Of a stretch of 64,000 nt of DNA, positions 35,402-44,500 are shown piece after piece; position 1 is the stretch's first letter, and each line of letters begins with the position of its first letter. The position numbers and the translations under genes are program-made. Origin of the DNA: Aquamicrobium zhengzhouense (GTDB lineage Bacteria > Pseudomonadota > Alphaproteobacteria > Rhizobiales > Rhizobiaceae); the NCBI RefSeq assembly GCF_016124105.1, contig NZ_JADGMQ010000008.1, positions 52,290-116,289 of the forward strand, read 5' to 3'. The notes beneath the pieces were generated by a model that made no database searches, had not been told where the DNA came from, and was given only the letters and a program-made list of their open reading frames with translations.

Positions 35402-36064
35402 ATGAAGACCAAGGATTTCGCCCTGCACGTCAAGGACGTGTCGGAAGACGGCACCTTTGAAGGCTACGGCAGCGTCTTCGGCAACGTGGACAGCTACGGC
35501 GAAAAGGTCATGCCTGGCGCGTTCGTCGAAAGCCTCGCTCGTCACAAGCGCGAAGGCTCAAGCGTTCTGATGCTGTGGCAGCATAACCCTGATCAACCAA
35601 TCGGTGTGTGGGAGGATTTGGCGGAAGACGCGAAGGGGCTTTGGGGCAAAGGCCGGTTTCTGCTTGAAATTCAGCGCGCACGTGAGGTTCACACGCTCGC
35701 CAAGGCCAAGGCTATCGGCGGGCTGTCGATCGGATACCGAGAGGTCGAGACGGAGCCAGATGGGCAGGTTCGCCTTCTGAAGAAGCTGGACCTCTATGAG
35801 ATTTCGCCGGTCACCTTCCCGGCCAACCGTCGCGCACGGATCGAGAGCGTCAAATCAGAACGCATGGATGAGTTCGCCCGCCGGCTGCGCGATGGCGATC
35901 CCATGCCGATCAAGGAATTCGAGGACATCCTGCGTGAGGCAGGGGTTCCGAAAAGCATGGCTGTTGCGATCGCCTCGCACGGTTATGCCAAGGCCATTCG
36001 GAGCGAGTCCGAGGGCGAGAAGGCGAACGATGCCGTTGCGCTGCTCAAGGCACTGCGCGGCTGA
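35402..36064 (+). CDS. Prohead protease, HK97 family
   Basis: 220 residues from the ATG at 35402. Catalytic histidine in VLMLWQHNPDQPIG and serine in IGGLSIGYRE, with EISPVTFPANRRA downstream: the HK97 gp4 (U35) pattern. It cleaves the scaffold part of the capsid protein. Lies between portal and capsid genes as usual. Confidence 0.94.
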   Translation: MKTKDFALHVKDVSEDGTFEGYGSVFGNVDSYGEKVMPGAFVESLARHKREGSSVLMLWQHNPDQPIGVWEDLAEDAKGLWGKGRFLLEIQRAREVHTLAKAKAIGGLSIGYREVETEPDGQVRLLKKLDLYEISPVTFPANRRARIESVKSERMDEFARRLRDGDPMPIKEFEDILREAGVPKSMAVAIASHGYAKAIRSESEGEKANDAVALLKALRG

Positions 36065-36092
36065 TCCCAACCCATCGCTCTAGGAGAAAACC

Positions 36093-37322
36093 ATGAGCAC
36101 TGAAAATAAATCCGCTGCCGAAATGGCGGCTGAGATCAAGGCCGACCAGCAGCGTGCTGTCGATGCCGTCAAGGCGATCGCGGAAGAAGCTCTCGGAAAG
36201 GCCAAGACCGGTGAAAAGCTGACCACTTCGCTGAAGGAGAAGGCCGACGAGGCGCTCCTGAAGATGAACGGCCTCACGGAACAGGTTGCTGAACTTGAGC
36301 AGAAGATGGCTCGCGGCGGCAATGCGGACCCGGAAGAGCAGAAGTCCTTCGGTGAGCAGTTCATCGAGGATGAAAGCGTCAAGTCATGGCTTGATGGCAG
36401 CCCGTCAAAGGGCAAGGCTGATGTCCGCTTCAAGGCGACCATCACGTCCGCCACCACCAACGCAGCTGGTTCTGCCGGGGCGGGTGTACCTGTCACGCGC
36501 CTTCCCGGCGTTCTGGAACTCCCGCAGCGTCGATTGACCGTCCGTGATCTGCTCACCCAGGGTCGGATGGATGGCAACTCGTTGGAGTACGTCCGCGAAA
36601 CCGGCTTCGTGAATAACGCGGCTGGCGTTGCGGAAGGCGGCCTCAAGCCAAGTTCGGACCTCAAGTTCGATCTGGTCCAGACCTCCGCAAAGGTCATCGC
36701 GCATTGGATGAAAGCTTCGCGCCAGATCCTCGATGACTTTTCCCAGCTGCGCTCGATCATCGATCAGCGGCTGCTCTACGGCCTGGCCTACGTTGAGGAA
36801 ACGCAGCTTCTCAACGGCGACGGGACCGGCCAGAACCTGCACGGCATTCTTCCGCAGGCGACCTCTTTTGCCGTTCCGGCGGGCACGGTCACGCCAACGC
36901 CGATGACGGCGATCGATACACTGCGCATTGCCATGCTACAGGCCGCTCTTGCTGAGTATCCTGCTACTGGCCATGTGCTGAACCCGATCGATTGGGCAGG
37001 CATCGAACTGACCAAGGACGAGGATGGCCGCTACATCATCGGCAACCCGCAGGGAACTGCGCAGCCGACAATGTGGGGCCTTCCGGTTGTCGCCACCCAG
37101 GCGATGGCGGCAGGCACGTTCCTCACCGGCGCGTTCCGCCTCGGTGCACAGGTCTTCGACCGCTGGGATGCGCGCGTTGAGGTCGGTTACGTCGATGACG
37201 ACTTTATCCGCAACCTCGTGACTATCCTGGCGGAAGAGCGTCTGGCTCTCGCTGTGTACCGTCCAGAGGCGTTCGTTACCGGCAGCATCAACCCGGCTCC
37301 TGCTGGCGGTGGCGGCGGTTAA
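36093..37322 (+). CDS. Major capsid protein, HK97 fold
   Basis: 409 residues. A coiled-coil scaffold (delta) domain covers about residues 1-75 (DQQRAVDAVKAIAEEALGKA); the mature coat follows from about residue 110, with GVPVTRLPGVLELPQRRLTV and the late LTGAFRLGAQVFDRWDARVE, typical of HK97 coat proteins. Ends in a GGGGG-type tail. Strong ribosome site AGGAG before the ATG. Confidence 0.96.
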   Translation: MSTENKSAAEMAAEIKADQQRAVDAVKAIAEEALGKAKTGEKLTTSLKEKADEALLKMNGLTEQVAELEQKMARGGNADPEEQKSFGEQFIEDESVKSWLDGSPSKGKADVRFKATITSATTNAAGSAGAGVPVTRLPGVLELPQRRLTVRDLLTQGRMDGNSLEYVRETGFVNNAAGVAEGGLKPSSDLKFDLVQTSAKVIAHWMKASRQILDDFSQLRSIIDQRLLYGLAYVEETQLLNGDGTGQNLHGILPQATSFAVPAGTVTPTPMTAIDTLRIAMLQAALAEYPATGHVLNPIDWAGIELTKDEDGRYIIGNPQGTAQPTMWGLPVVATQAMAAGTFLTGAFRLGAQVFDRWDARVEVGYVDDDFIRNLVTILAEERLALAVYRPEAFVTGSINPAPAGGGGG

Positions 37323-37342
37323 TAGTTCGGCTCATCACGAGG

Positions 37343-37362
37343 GGCGGGCTTCGGCTCGCCCT
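37343..37362 (+). terminator. UUCG-loop hairpin after the capsid gene
   Basis: GGGCGGGC-TTCG-GCTCGCCC, eight pairs closed by a very stable tetraloop, 20 bases after the capsid stop. No T-tract. Probably stabilises or partly terminates the abundant capsid mRNA. Confidence 0.6.
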
Positions 37363-37388
37363 TCCCATGAACCGAAGGAGATTGCGCT

Positions 37389-37583
37389 ATGAAAACTTAT
37401 ACGGTCCTTCGTCAGCACTATGGCGACAAGCAGTACATGGCGGGCGACACGCGCGAAGCCAATGAAACTGACGTGAAGCACCTTGTCACGGCCGGAGTGC
37501 TCGAAGAAGTCGGTCCCAAGTCGGAGAAGGCTCCTGCCAACAAGGCAGAGAAGGCGGCTCCCAAAAACAAGTCGGCAGACTGA
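37389..37583 (+). CDS. Small hypothetical head protein
   Basis: 64 residues (MKTYTVLRQHYGDKQYMAGD...) with a Lys/Ala-rich tail. GAAGGAG precedes the ATG. Small proteins of this type lie between capsid and connector genes in many rhizobial phages. Role unknown. Confidence 0.75.
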   Translation: MKTYTVLRQHYGDKQYMAGDTREANETDVKHLVTAGVLEEVGPKSEKAPANKAEKAAPKNKSAD

Positions 37584-37584
37584 C

Positions 37585-38241
37585 ATGCACCGTCCCGTCC
37601 TCGTCACGCCCCCCGACATTCTTCCGGTCACGGTTGAAGATGTGAAGGGGTATCTGCCTGATACGGAAATGCCTGATCCTGTGATCGAGGGCATGATCCA
37701 GGCGGCTGTAGACTATCTTGACGGCTGGACGGGCATTCTCGGACGCTGCCTCGTTGAGCAGACCTGGCGGCAAGATTTCGATGCCTTCGACCGGGAGCTT
37801 CGGCTTCCATTGGGCAACGTTATTTCGGTCGCGTCGGTGACGTGGCGAGATCGCCAAGGTGCTGTGCATACCGTGCCGGATACGTCCTACTCGGCGCGAA
37901 CGGATGCCGCTGGTCGTGCGTCAGTACGCTTTGAAGCAGGATTTGGCTTCCCGAGCAACTTGCACGAAAGCGCAGCAGTTGCGGTGACGTATAAAGCGGG
38001 GTTCCCGACAATACCGGCTGACGGCAGCGATCCAGCCAAGAGCACCGTTCCTCAGAACGCGAAGCTCGCGATCGTCCTGATGGTGCAAAACATGATGGCG
38101 ACAGCAAAGAGCGAGGATCTTCGTTCCTTTGAGGTGCATGACGCCTACACCAAGCAGTACAGCAGCCCCGAACTCATTCAGCGGTGCCGCACTGGAGCTG
38201 TAGACATGCTTTTGTCGGGCTTGAGGGTCCAGAGCATATGA
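37585..38241 (+). CDS. Head-tail connector (gp6-like adaptor)
   Basis: 218 residues. The helical N-terminus VTVEDVKGYLPDTEMPDPVI and AAVDYLDGWTGILGRCLVEQTW are the phage gp6/Phage_connect pattern. Forms the ring below the portal. ATG at 37585. Confidence 0.88.
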   Translation: MHRPVLVTPPDILPVTVEDVKGYLPDTEMPDPVIEGMIQAAVDYLDGWTGILGRCLVEQTWRQDFDAFDRELRLPLGNVISVASVTWRDRQGAVHTVPDTSYSARTDAAGRASVRFEAGFGFPSNLHESAAVAVTYKAGFPTIPADGSDPAKSTVPQNAKLAIVLMVQNMMATAKSEDLRSFEVHDAYTKQYSSPELIQRCRTGAVDMLLSGLRVQSI

Positions 38242-38585
38242 GGGCGCCGGCTGCTGAATATCGGGAAATGCTGCGCGACGGCGGTGAAGTCGTCACGTTG
38301 AAGCGGATCGTCCCGAACCAGCCTGAGCAGACGCTCGCGACGGTAAGCGCCCGGATCAAGGGATATCGCCCCGAAGAAGTCGTCGGTAGCATTCAAGCCG
38401 GGAACCGAAAGGCGATCTTGCTGGCGGAAGACCTGAAAGACGTTAGCCCGCCGATCCAGAAGAATGATCGGCTGGTTCTTGCCAGTGGGGGCGTGCTGAC
38501 GGTCGTCACCGTCGACAGCAGCACCCACAAATACGGCACAACGGTTCTGGCCTATGTCTGCCAGGTTTCGGGTACTGCGCTATGA
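38238..38585 (+). CDS. Head closure/adaptor protein
   Basis: 115 residues, small beta-rich protein (GEVVTLKRIVPNQPEQTLAT, GGVLTVVTVDSSTHKYGTTV). Size and place after gp6 match head-closure proteins of the SPP1 gp16/HK97 type. ATGA overlaps both sides. Confidence 0.7.
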   Translation: MRAPAAEYREMLRDGGEVVTLKRIVPNQPEQTLATVSARIKGYRPEEVVGSIQAGNRKAILLAEDLKDVSPPIQKNDRLVLASGGVLTVVTVDSSTHKYGTTVLAYVCQVSGTAL

Positions 38586-39172
38586 GCTGGGACTTTGATC
38601 CGGTCGTCACGTTTCGCGATCTGGCCGACGAGATTTCCTCGCCCAAAGCGAAATCGCAGCGGCTGGCAGCATTCGCAAAAGAGAAGATTGCCGAGGCAGA
38701 TGCGATCAACCGCAATGCGCTTGGTCGGGATGTAGATCGCGAGGTCTACGTTGACGGCTCGGCTGGGAGGGCAATTGAACAGGTCAGCCCGGACGGCGTG
38801 GTTTTTGCCGAATGGAGCATGATCGGCAGCGTTCTCGAATGGATCGGTGAAGAGCTTCTGCTCGCATCGCCCATCCTCACCGGGAAGTACATGCGCAGTC
38901 ATATTCTGTTCGTTGACGATGTGGAGCATCAGCCGGGAACACCGCTCAATGAGGCGGCTTCCGAATATGCCTTCGTCAACAAGCAACCATATGCCCGCAA
39001 GATCGAGCGAGGCCAAAGCCCGCAAGCGCCCGATGGCGTCTATGAGGTCATCGCGTCGCTGGCTTCCCGTCGCTTCGGCAATCAGGCGCGCATTCGCTAC
39101 AGCTTCCGCTCCCTGACCGGGACGAAGGACAGAACCGACCGCCAACCGGCGATCATCGTCTATCCGAGGTAA
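38582..39172 (+). CDS. Probable tail-completion protein (HK97 gp10 position)
   Basis: 196 residues (MSWDFDPVVTFRDLADEISS...). GKYMRSHILFVD, PYARKIERGQS and YEVIASLASRRFG are reminiscent of HK97-gp10-like neck proteins. The assignment rests mainly on position between head closure and tail terminator. Confidence 0.6.
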   Translation: MSWDFDPVVTFRDLADEISSPKAKSQRLAAFAKEKIAEADAINRNALGRDVDREVYVDGSAGRAIEQVSPDGVVFAEWSMIGSVLEWIGEELLLASPILTGKYMRSHILFVDDVEHQPGTPLNEAASEYAFVNKQPYARKIERGQSPQAPDGVYEVIASLASRRFGNQARIRYSFRSLTGTKDRTDRQPAIIVYPR

Positions 39173-39173
39173 C

Positions 39174-39587
39174 ATGGCACATCTCAGCGTCGTGCAAGCC
39201 GTCGAGAGCCGTCTCGCCGGAGCCTTCTCGCATTGCCCGATCCGCATCGAGAATGACGGCGATATGACGGTCCCGAGCGATAGCGGACCGTTCCTCGCGG
39301 TGCAGTTCCCCTGGTCTCGCTCCGAATGGGAAACGATCGAGGGGCCGAACGGCAGCGACTTTCTGGAAGAGGGCGGGATCAGGTTTGTTCTCGCGGCTCC
39401 AGCGGGCCATGGGGCGCACATCTATCGCGGCTGGCTGGACGAAATCGCCGCTCTGTTTCGGGGCGTGACCTTCAATGGCGTCCAGACCTTCGCGCCGACC
39501 TCGCCCGTCACCGACGACCGCAACGATCGTGCTGGCTACTTCAACCTGTCGATCGTCGTTCCCTATCAGTTCATCATCACGGGATAG
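39174..39587 (+). CDS. Tail terminator-like protein (DUF4128)
   Basis: 137 residues. VVQAVESRLAGAFSHCPIRI, then PFLAVQFPWSRSEWETI, and GYFNLSIVVPYQF at the end, matching DUF4128 tail terminators. It would cap the tail tube at the neck. Confidence 0.8.
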   Translation: MAHLSVVQAVESRLAGAFSHCPIRIENDGDMTVPSDSGPFLAVQFPWSRSEWETIEGPNGSDFLEEGGIRFVLAAPAGHGAHIYRGWLDEIAALFRGVTFNGVQTFAPTSPVTDDRNDRAGYFNLSIVVPYQFIITG

Positions 39588-39592
39588 CCGCC

Positions 39593-39835
39593 ATGCTGAA
39601 GATCACGAACATCTCTCACAACACGCAGCGCTTCACCACCCGCACCGGCAAGCGCGTGGAGATTGAACCCGGCGCCAGCGAAAACGTCGCGATCGATGCC
39701 GACAACATTCGCATCAGAGCCAAGGTCAATGCAGGCCTGATTGCGGTGGCCGAGCAGCGCAAGGATGCCAAACCGGCTTTAAGCAAGGCCGCATCAGCCG
39801 CATCGTCGTACGACGAAAGCCCTTCAAAAGAATAG
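39593..39835 (+). CDS. Small hypothetical tail protein
   Basis: 80 residues from the ATG at 39593 (MLKITNISHNTQRFTTRTGK...). Likely a small beta domain followed by a Ser/Ala-rich tail. No family recognised. Confidence 0.65.
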   Translation: MLKITNISHNTQRFTTRTGKRVEIEPGASENVAIDADNIRIRAKVNAGLIAVAEQRKDAKPALSKAASAASSYDESPSKE

Positions 39836-39935
39836 GCGGAGCTTCCGCTTCACCACTCGCACTCCCGCGAGCCCATGGCTGCCGTCCACCCGGCGGCCTC
39901 TTCAACGTGCCTGCAGCCCAAGGAGATAACCGGCC

Positions 39936-40394
39936 ATGGCAAATAAACCACTTCCCGTCGCCCGCTCGAAAGTATCGATCGGCGGCGCAACCGCAGCATG
40001 GACCGAGGTCGCAGCAGCGGCTGATACCTATGTCGTCATTGGACGCATCCGCAACATTGGCGGCTTCGGTGACACCTATCAGGAAATCACCGTCGATGAA
40101 GTCAATGACGGTCGCACCCGCAAGGCCAAAGGCACGGCCAACGCTGGCAATATGGAGCTCGTCTGCTCCCGTGATGCAGATGATGCAGGCCAGATTGCCC
40201 TGATTGCGGCGGCTGAAAGCCAGGAAGCATTCAACTTCAAGGTTGAATTGCCGAACGGTGATGGGACCGATCAGGTCTACTACGTCTCCGCTCTGGTAAT
40301 GTCGCAGAACCTCGGCCTTGGTGGCCCGAATGACACGCAGACGATCACCTTCAATCTGAGCCTAAACGAAGCTCCGATCGAAGCCGCTCCTTAA
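39936..40394 (+). CDS. Major tail tube protein
   Basis: 152 residues: IGRIRNIGGFGDTYQEITVD, GTANAGNMELVCSRDADDAG and a final TITFNLSLNEAPIEAAP. Pattern and position match the siphovirus tail tube family (Phage_tail_tube). Preceded by AAGGAGA. It is flanked by hairpins. Confidence 0.88.
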   Translation: MANKPLPVARSKVSIGGATAAWTEVAAAADTYVVIGRIRNIGGFGDTYQEITVDEVNDGRTRKAKGTANAGNMELVCSRDADDAGQIALIAAAESQEAFNFKVELPNGDGTDQVYYVSALVMSQNLGLGGPNDTQTITFNLSLNEAPIEAAP

Positions 40395-40414
40395 CGCGAA
40401 CCTCTCGCGAGAGC

Positions 40415-40446
40415 GGGGCGGCGGCTTGATCGGAGGCCGTCGCCCC
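40415..40446 (+). terminator. Strong hairpin after the tail tube gene
   Basis: Eleven-pair stem, GGGGCGGCGGC (40415-40425) against GGCCGTCGCCCC (40435-40446) with one G-T pair, loop about 10 bases. No T-tract. A likely mRNA 3' stabiliser or partial terminator behind a highly expressed gene. Confidence 0.6.
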
Positions 40447-40487
40447 ATCCGATCTGATCCGGTCTTCCGATACAAAGGACAATTCCG

Positions 40488-40856
40488 ATGAGTAAGGCAA
40501 AGACACTTTCTTCCGATGTGATGGTCGAGCTTGACGGCGATGAATATCCGCTACGCTCTTCACTTCGCGCTGCAACCGCGATTTCCAGCCATTTCGGTGG
40601 CTTCATTGCAGCGTACCAGCACCTCGCCAATGGCAATCTGCAGGCGTACCAGTTCATCATCCGCAACGGTATTCCCAAGGCTGATCAGCGCAATATCAGC
40701 ACGGAAGAGCTGAACGAGATGATCTGGCGCAAGGGCACCGTTGATCTGGTTGGCCCGGTCTCGAAGTATCTCGGTCGGCTCCAGCATGGCGGGCGCGATC
40801 CGGATGAAGACGTTTCGCACGCCGATGATGGCGATGAGGGAAACGGCGAGATCTAA
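40488..40856 (+). CDS. Tail assembly chaperone G
   Basis: 122 residues (MSKAKTLSSDVMVELDGDEY...). LRAATAISSHFGGFIAAYQHL and the acidic tail DPDEDVSHADDGDEGNGEI are typical of the first tail chaperone in rhizobial phages and gene transfer agents. Lies between tail tube and tape measure. Its last codons carry a -1 slippery heptamer, so part of translation continues into the T frame. Confidence 0.88.
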   Translation: MSKAKTLSSDVMVELDGDEYPLRSSLRAATAISSHFGGFIAAYQHLANGNLQAYQFIIRNGIPKADQRNISTEELNEMIWRKGTVDLVGPVSKYLGRLQHGGRDPDEDVSHADDGDEGNGEI

Positions 40857-41134
40857 TCACCGTCGATGAATACCTCATCCGCTTCTATGAGGCGGCGGTA
40901 ACAATCCTTCGCGGATGGTCGGACACCGAAATCATGGAGTGCGACCTCCTGCGGCTCGATCTAGCCGTGACGTCCATGGCGAAGGAAGTTGGCCGCGAAT
41001 GGCGAACGAGGTACCGCATTGCCGGGCATGACATTAAAGAGCCGGAAGACATGGCCGAGGTTGATGACGATACCTTCAACCGGAATGTCCGCGCCGCGAT
41101 GGAGATGTTCAAGCGTCAGGGTGCGAGGCGCTAA
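40488..41134 (+). CDS. Tail assembly chaperone GT, made by -1 frameshift
   Basis: Predicted 215-residue fusion. Codons are read to 40844, then the ribosome slips back one base on G-GGA-AAC and continues CGG CGA GAT CTA ATC to the stop at 41134. The T part adds 96 residues (ITVDEYLIRFYEAAVTILRG, then KRQGARR at the end) and has no plausible start of its own except an internal ATG at 40934. Programmed G/GT frameshifting is conserved in long-tailed phages, where both products are needed to load the tape measure protein (established). Confidence 0.85.
40838..40844 (+). promoter_or_regulatory. Slippery heptamer for -1 frameshift
   Basis: GGGAAAC in register G-GGA-AAC, a canonical X-XXY-YYZ sequence, 12 bases before the stop of the G frame. 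The -1 frame is open only from 40838 (TGA just before), so the shift window is tightly confined to this heptamer. Confidence 0.88.
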
Positions 41135-41156
41135 GCGAAGTCGGCCGGATACTCCG

Positions 41157-41513
41157 TTAGAGGCGGAGTGCACCATTGCACTTGTATGCGACGCTCGCAA
41201 TTTCATTCCCTGCGGGGTCGGTCACTACCTCTAGGAGCTTGTCGCGGTTGGACATAACGCTCACGTTTACTGGCCCGAAAGCCCTTTCACACAGGACGCC
41301 TGACTTCAGGCGCACGCAAGGTAGGGTTCGGGTCGGTGACCTTTCGCCATTGAAGATGCCGTTCAGCGTAATTCCAGCACCCGAGATCGTCACAACACGA
41401 ATGGCAGAAACGGGCTGGTTATCGAAATGACCGCCGACCGATCGGCATTCCAGCGCATGAGCGCTCGTGATCGAAGCTAGTAAAGCAGTGCCGATCAGCA
41501 ACAATTTCGTCAT
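41157..41513 (-). CDS. Secreted moron protein in the tail module
   Basis: 118 residues. Signal peptide MTKLLLIGTALLASITSAHA, then a small beta-rich domain with four cysteines (LECRS, LPCVR, VLCER, YKCNG), likely two disulfides. It is read against the tail operon between chaperone and tape measure genes and so has its own promoter. Family unknown. A role in altering the lysogen's envelope, e.g. superinfection exclusion, is a guess. Confidence 0.75.
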   Translation of the reverse strand: MTKLLLIGTALLASITSAHALECRSVGGHFDNQPVSAIRVVTISGAGITLNGIFNGERSPTRTLPCVRLKSGVLCERAFGPVNVSVMSNRDKLLEVVTDPAGNEIASVAYKCNGALRL

Positions 41514-41573
41514 TCATGATCTCGCCATTTCACAACGGGCGAGAACTGTACTTTCGCTTGTAGGATTTCGCAA

Positions 41574-44500
41574 ATGGCCAAAGATACAGTCCGCACGCTT
41601 ACTGTTCGTGGCAAGGAGGAAAACCTCGATGCCGTTGCGAACAAGCTGCGTAAAGTCGGGCAAGAGGCAAAGGCTGCAGGTGATGGCGTCCAGAAGCTGG
41701 GGCCAGCTGCAACCGAAGGCGGCCGCCAGCTTGGCAACCTTGATCGCCAGCTGGAGAACCTCGACAAGCGGCTCGCTGGCGCACCGAGGGCATTTGCTGA
41801 CTTCGAACGTAGCTCGCGGCTTTTGCAGCGCGGGCTTGACGCAGGCAAGGTTTCCGCAGCCGAGTTCTCGCGTCAGATGGCAGAGCTGCAGACGCGGCTC
41901 CAGAAGACTGTTGCGCCGCGCCTTGGGATGGACATCGATTCATCCGGGCTGCGCAGGCTTATCGACGGGCAGGTCGAGCTTGATGCTGCAACCCGTCGCA
42001 CCGTGCTTTCGGTTGTTCAAAGCCAACAGCAGATCGAGCGCGCAATGGATGCGGCCGCTCTGGAAGTGGCTGAGTTTGGGACGGAACTGGAACGGCTGCG
42101 TGCCAAGTACAATCCGGTTTACGCTGCAGCCAAGCAGTATGATGCTGAACTGAAGGAGCTGAACCGCGCGCAACAGCTGGGAGCGATTTCAGCCAAGGAA
42201 CACGCTTCGGCGCTTGAGTTGCTCGATAGCCGCTACAAGCAGGCGGCTTTCGGTGCAAATGCGCTTGATGCCAATAGCGGCATGGCGCAGCAACAAGTGC
42301 GCAACCTTGCGTTCCAGTTCCAGGACATCGGGACGATGATGGCGGCTGGCCAGTCGCCGTTCATGTTGCTGGCGCAGCAATTGCCGCAGGTGACGATGTA
42401 CGGCGGTCAGCTGAATGGCGTGATGGGTGCGCTCAAGCAGACGTTTGGCAGCCTTATCTCGCCTCTCGGCCTTCTGACGGCGGGTTTTGTCATCGCCGGT
42501 AGCGCGGCCATCAGCTATTTCCGCGATACCAATGATGAGGCTGACGCGACCGCTGACGTGCTGCGGGATCAAGAGAACCTGATCCAACGCGTGGCAGACA
42601 GGTGGGGTGATGCCATACCTGCGCTAAAGGAATATGCGCAGGCCATCAAGGACGCGCGTGAGGCCGCCGATCTGCAGATCGCATCGCAGATCGTCCAGAA
42701 CAGCTATCTCGATCAAGTCCGCGAACTGCTACCTGAGGTGGCACGGGAAATGGCTCGCTTCCAGGATTCTATGGGGTCGCTTGCCATTTTCACCCAGCCA
42801 CAGTTGGAACTCGCTGCGCAGGCGATGTACGATGCCTATGCAGAAGCCGAGCGAGCACTGCGTGCTGCGGAGGTTTCTCTTCGGAAAAACGAAGATGCTT
42901 CAGAGGATTTGACTAAAGCCAACGAAGCACTCGCGGCTCTCCTGAAGAGCGAGGCCATCCCCGCAACCGGCTCGATGCGCGACGCCGTTGAGAAGTTGGC
43001 TGAGGCTTACGAACTCGCTGCTGAGCGCGCGCGAAAGCTCAACCAGCAGCAGGCGATAGCAGCAGCGCGGGAGGCCAACCGGCGCCGATTTGATAAGGCT
43101 GGGCCAAGGGTGGGGGAAGGAACTTTACCTTCACTCTCGGACACAAGGTTCAATGAACGGTTCGGCTGGGACACTGTCTTCAACTTCCCTGATGATGGTG
43201 CAAAGAAGAACCGAGAAGCCGAGCGTGCTGCGGAGCGCCTTGCTCGTGCCTATGATCGCTTGTTCTCGTCTGCACAGCGCCAGATCGACCAGATGCGGAT
43301 GGAGATCGGTCTTGTCGGTGAATATGGCGTCGCTGCCGAGGCTCTCCGGTTCCAGTTCGAACTTGTCCAGGAGGCGCGCGAGCAGGGTATCGAGCTCGGC
43401 GACAAGGAAATGCAGCAGATCAAGGATCTGACGGCTGCGTATCGTGAACTCGCCGCTGAACTTGCCACCTTGCAGGCGCTCGACGACATCATGTTCGACC
43501 GCAGCCTTATCGGCCTATCTGCTGGTGATCAGGAGATACTGAGCTTCTTGCGGCAGCTGGGCATCGAGGCAGACAGCGCCAACGGTCAGATGATCGCTGG
43601 CCAGATGCGCTACAATCAGGTGCTGGAAGAGACACAAGCCGAGCTTGAGGAAATGCACGCCCTCGGCAAAGACGTCTTCATGTCGATCCTCGACCTGCTT
43701 TACGAGACGGGCGACATTGGCGAGAAGCTGATCGGCATATTCGCTGGCATCGGCAAGCAGTTTGCGCGCATGGGCATGGAGCGGCTGTGGAAGTCGCTGA
43801 CAGGTGAGGGTAGCTCGATCTTCGACGGGATTTCGGGCAGTGCCAAGGGATCGTTCTCGCCGGTACAGGCGGCGCAGGTAGGCCGCGAGATCGGCAATTC
43901 GATTGCCCCGGCGATCTCGACCAGCCTCAACGATAATCTGCAGAGCTATGCAGCTGCGATCCGCAAGATCGAGAGCGGCTCCTATGAGGGCAATTACGGT
44001 GCGCTCGGCCCTGTGGTTGCCAAGGGTTCCTATGCCGGTGATCGGGCTTACGGTGCCTATCAGGTCATGGGCAAGAACATCGGGGCCTGGACCAAGGAAG
44101 TGCTTGGCGTATCAATGTCGGTCCAGCAGTTCCTCGGGGATCGCTCGGCACAGGATAAGGTGTTTTTCGCCAAGTTCGGGCAGTCGCTCGACAAGTTCGG
44201 CAACTTCGCTGATGCAACCTCGGTCTGGTTCTCGGGCCGTCCGCTCAACCGGGCGGGGAATTCCAGCGACGGTTACAACACCGTGCCGCAATATGTCAGC
44301 AAGGCCGAGGATGCCCTGCAGAACTATCCGGGCATTCGCACTGGTGTTCGAGATGGCACAATTGATGCGGCAAAGCGCCTTCAGTCACCTGCAAGCGGCG
44401 CAGTTGCCGCCGAAAGTGCCCCCGGGATATTCCAAGGCGAGAACTTCAAGAACCTGATGGGCGTTGGGGCTGCTGGCCTTGGCGCTTTCTTCGGGGGTAT

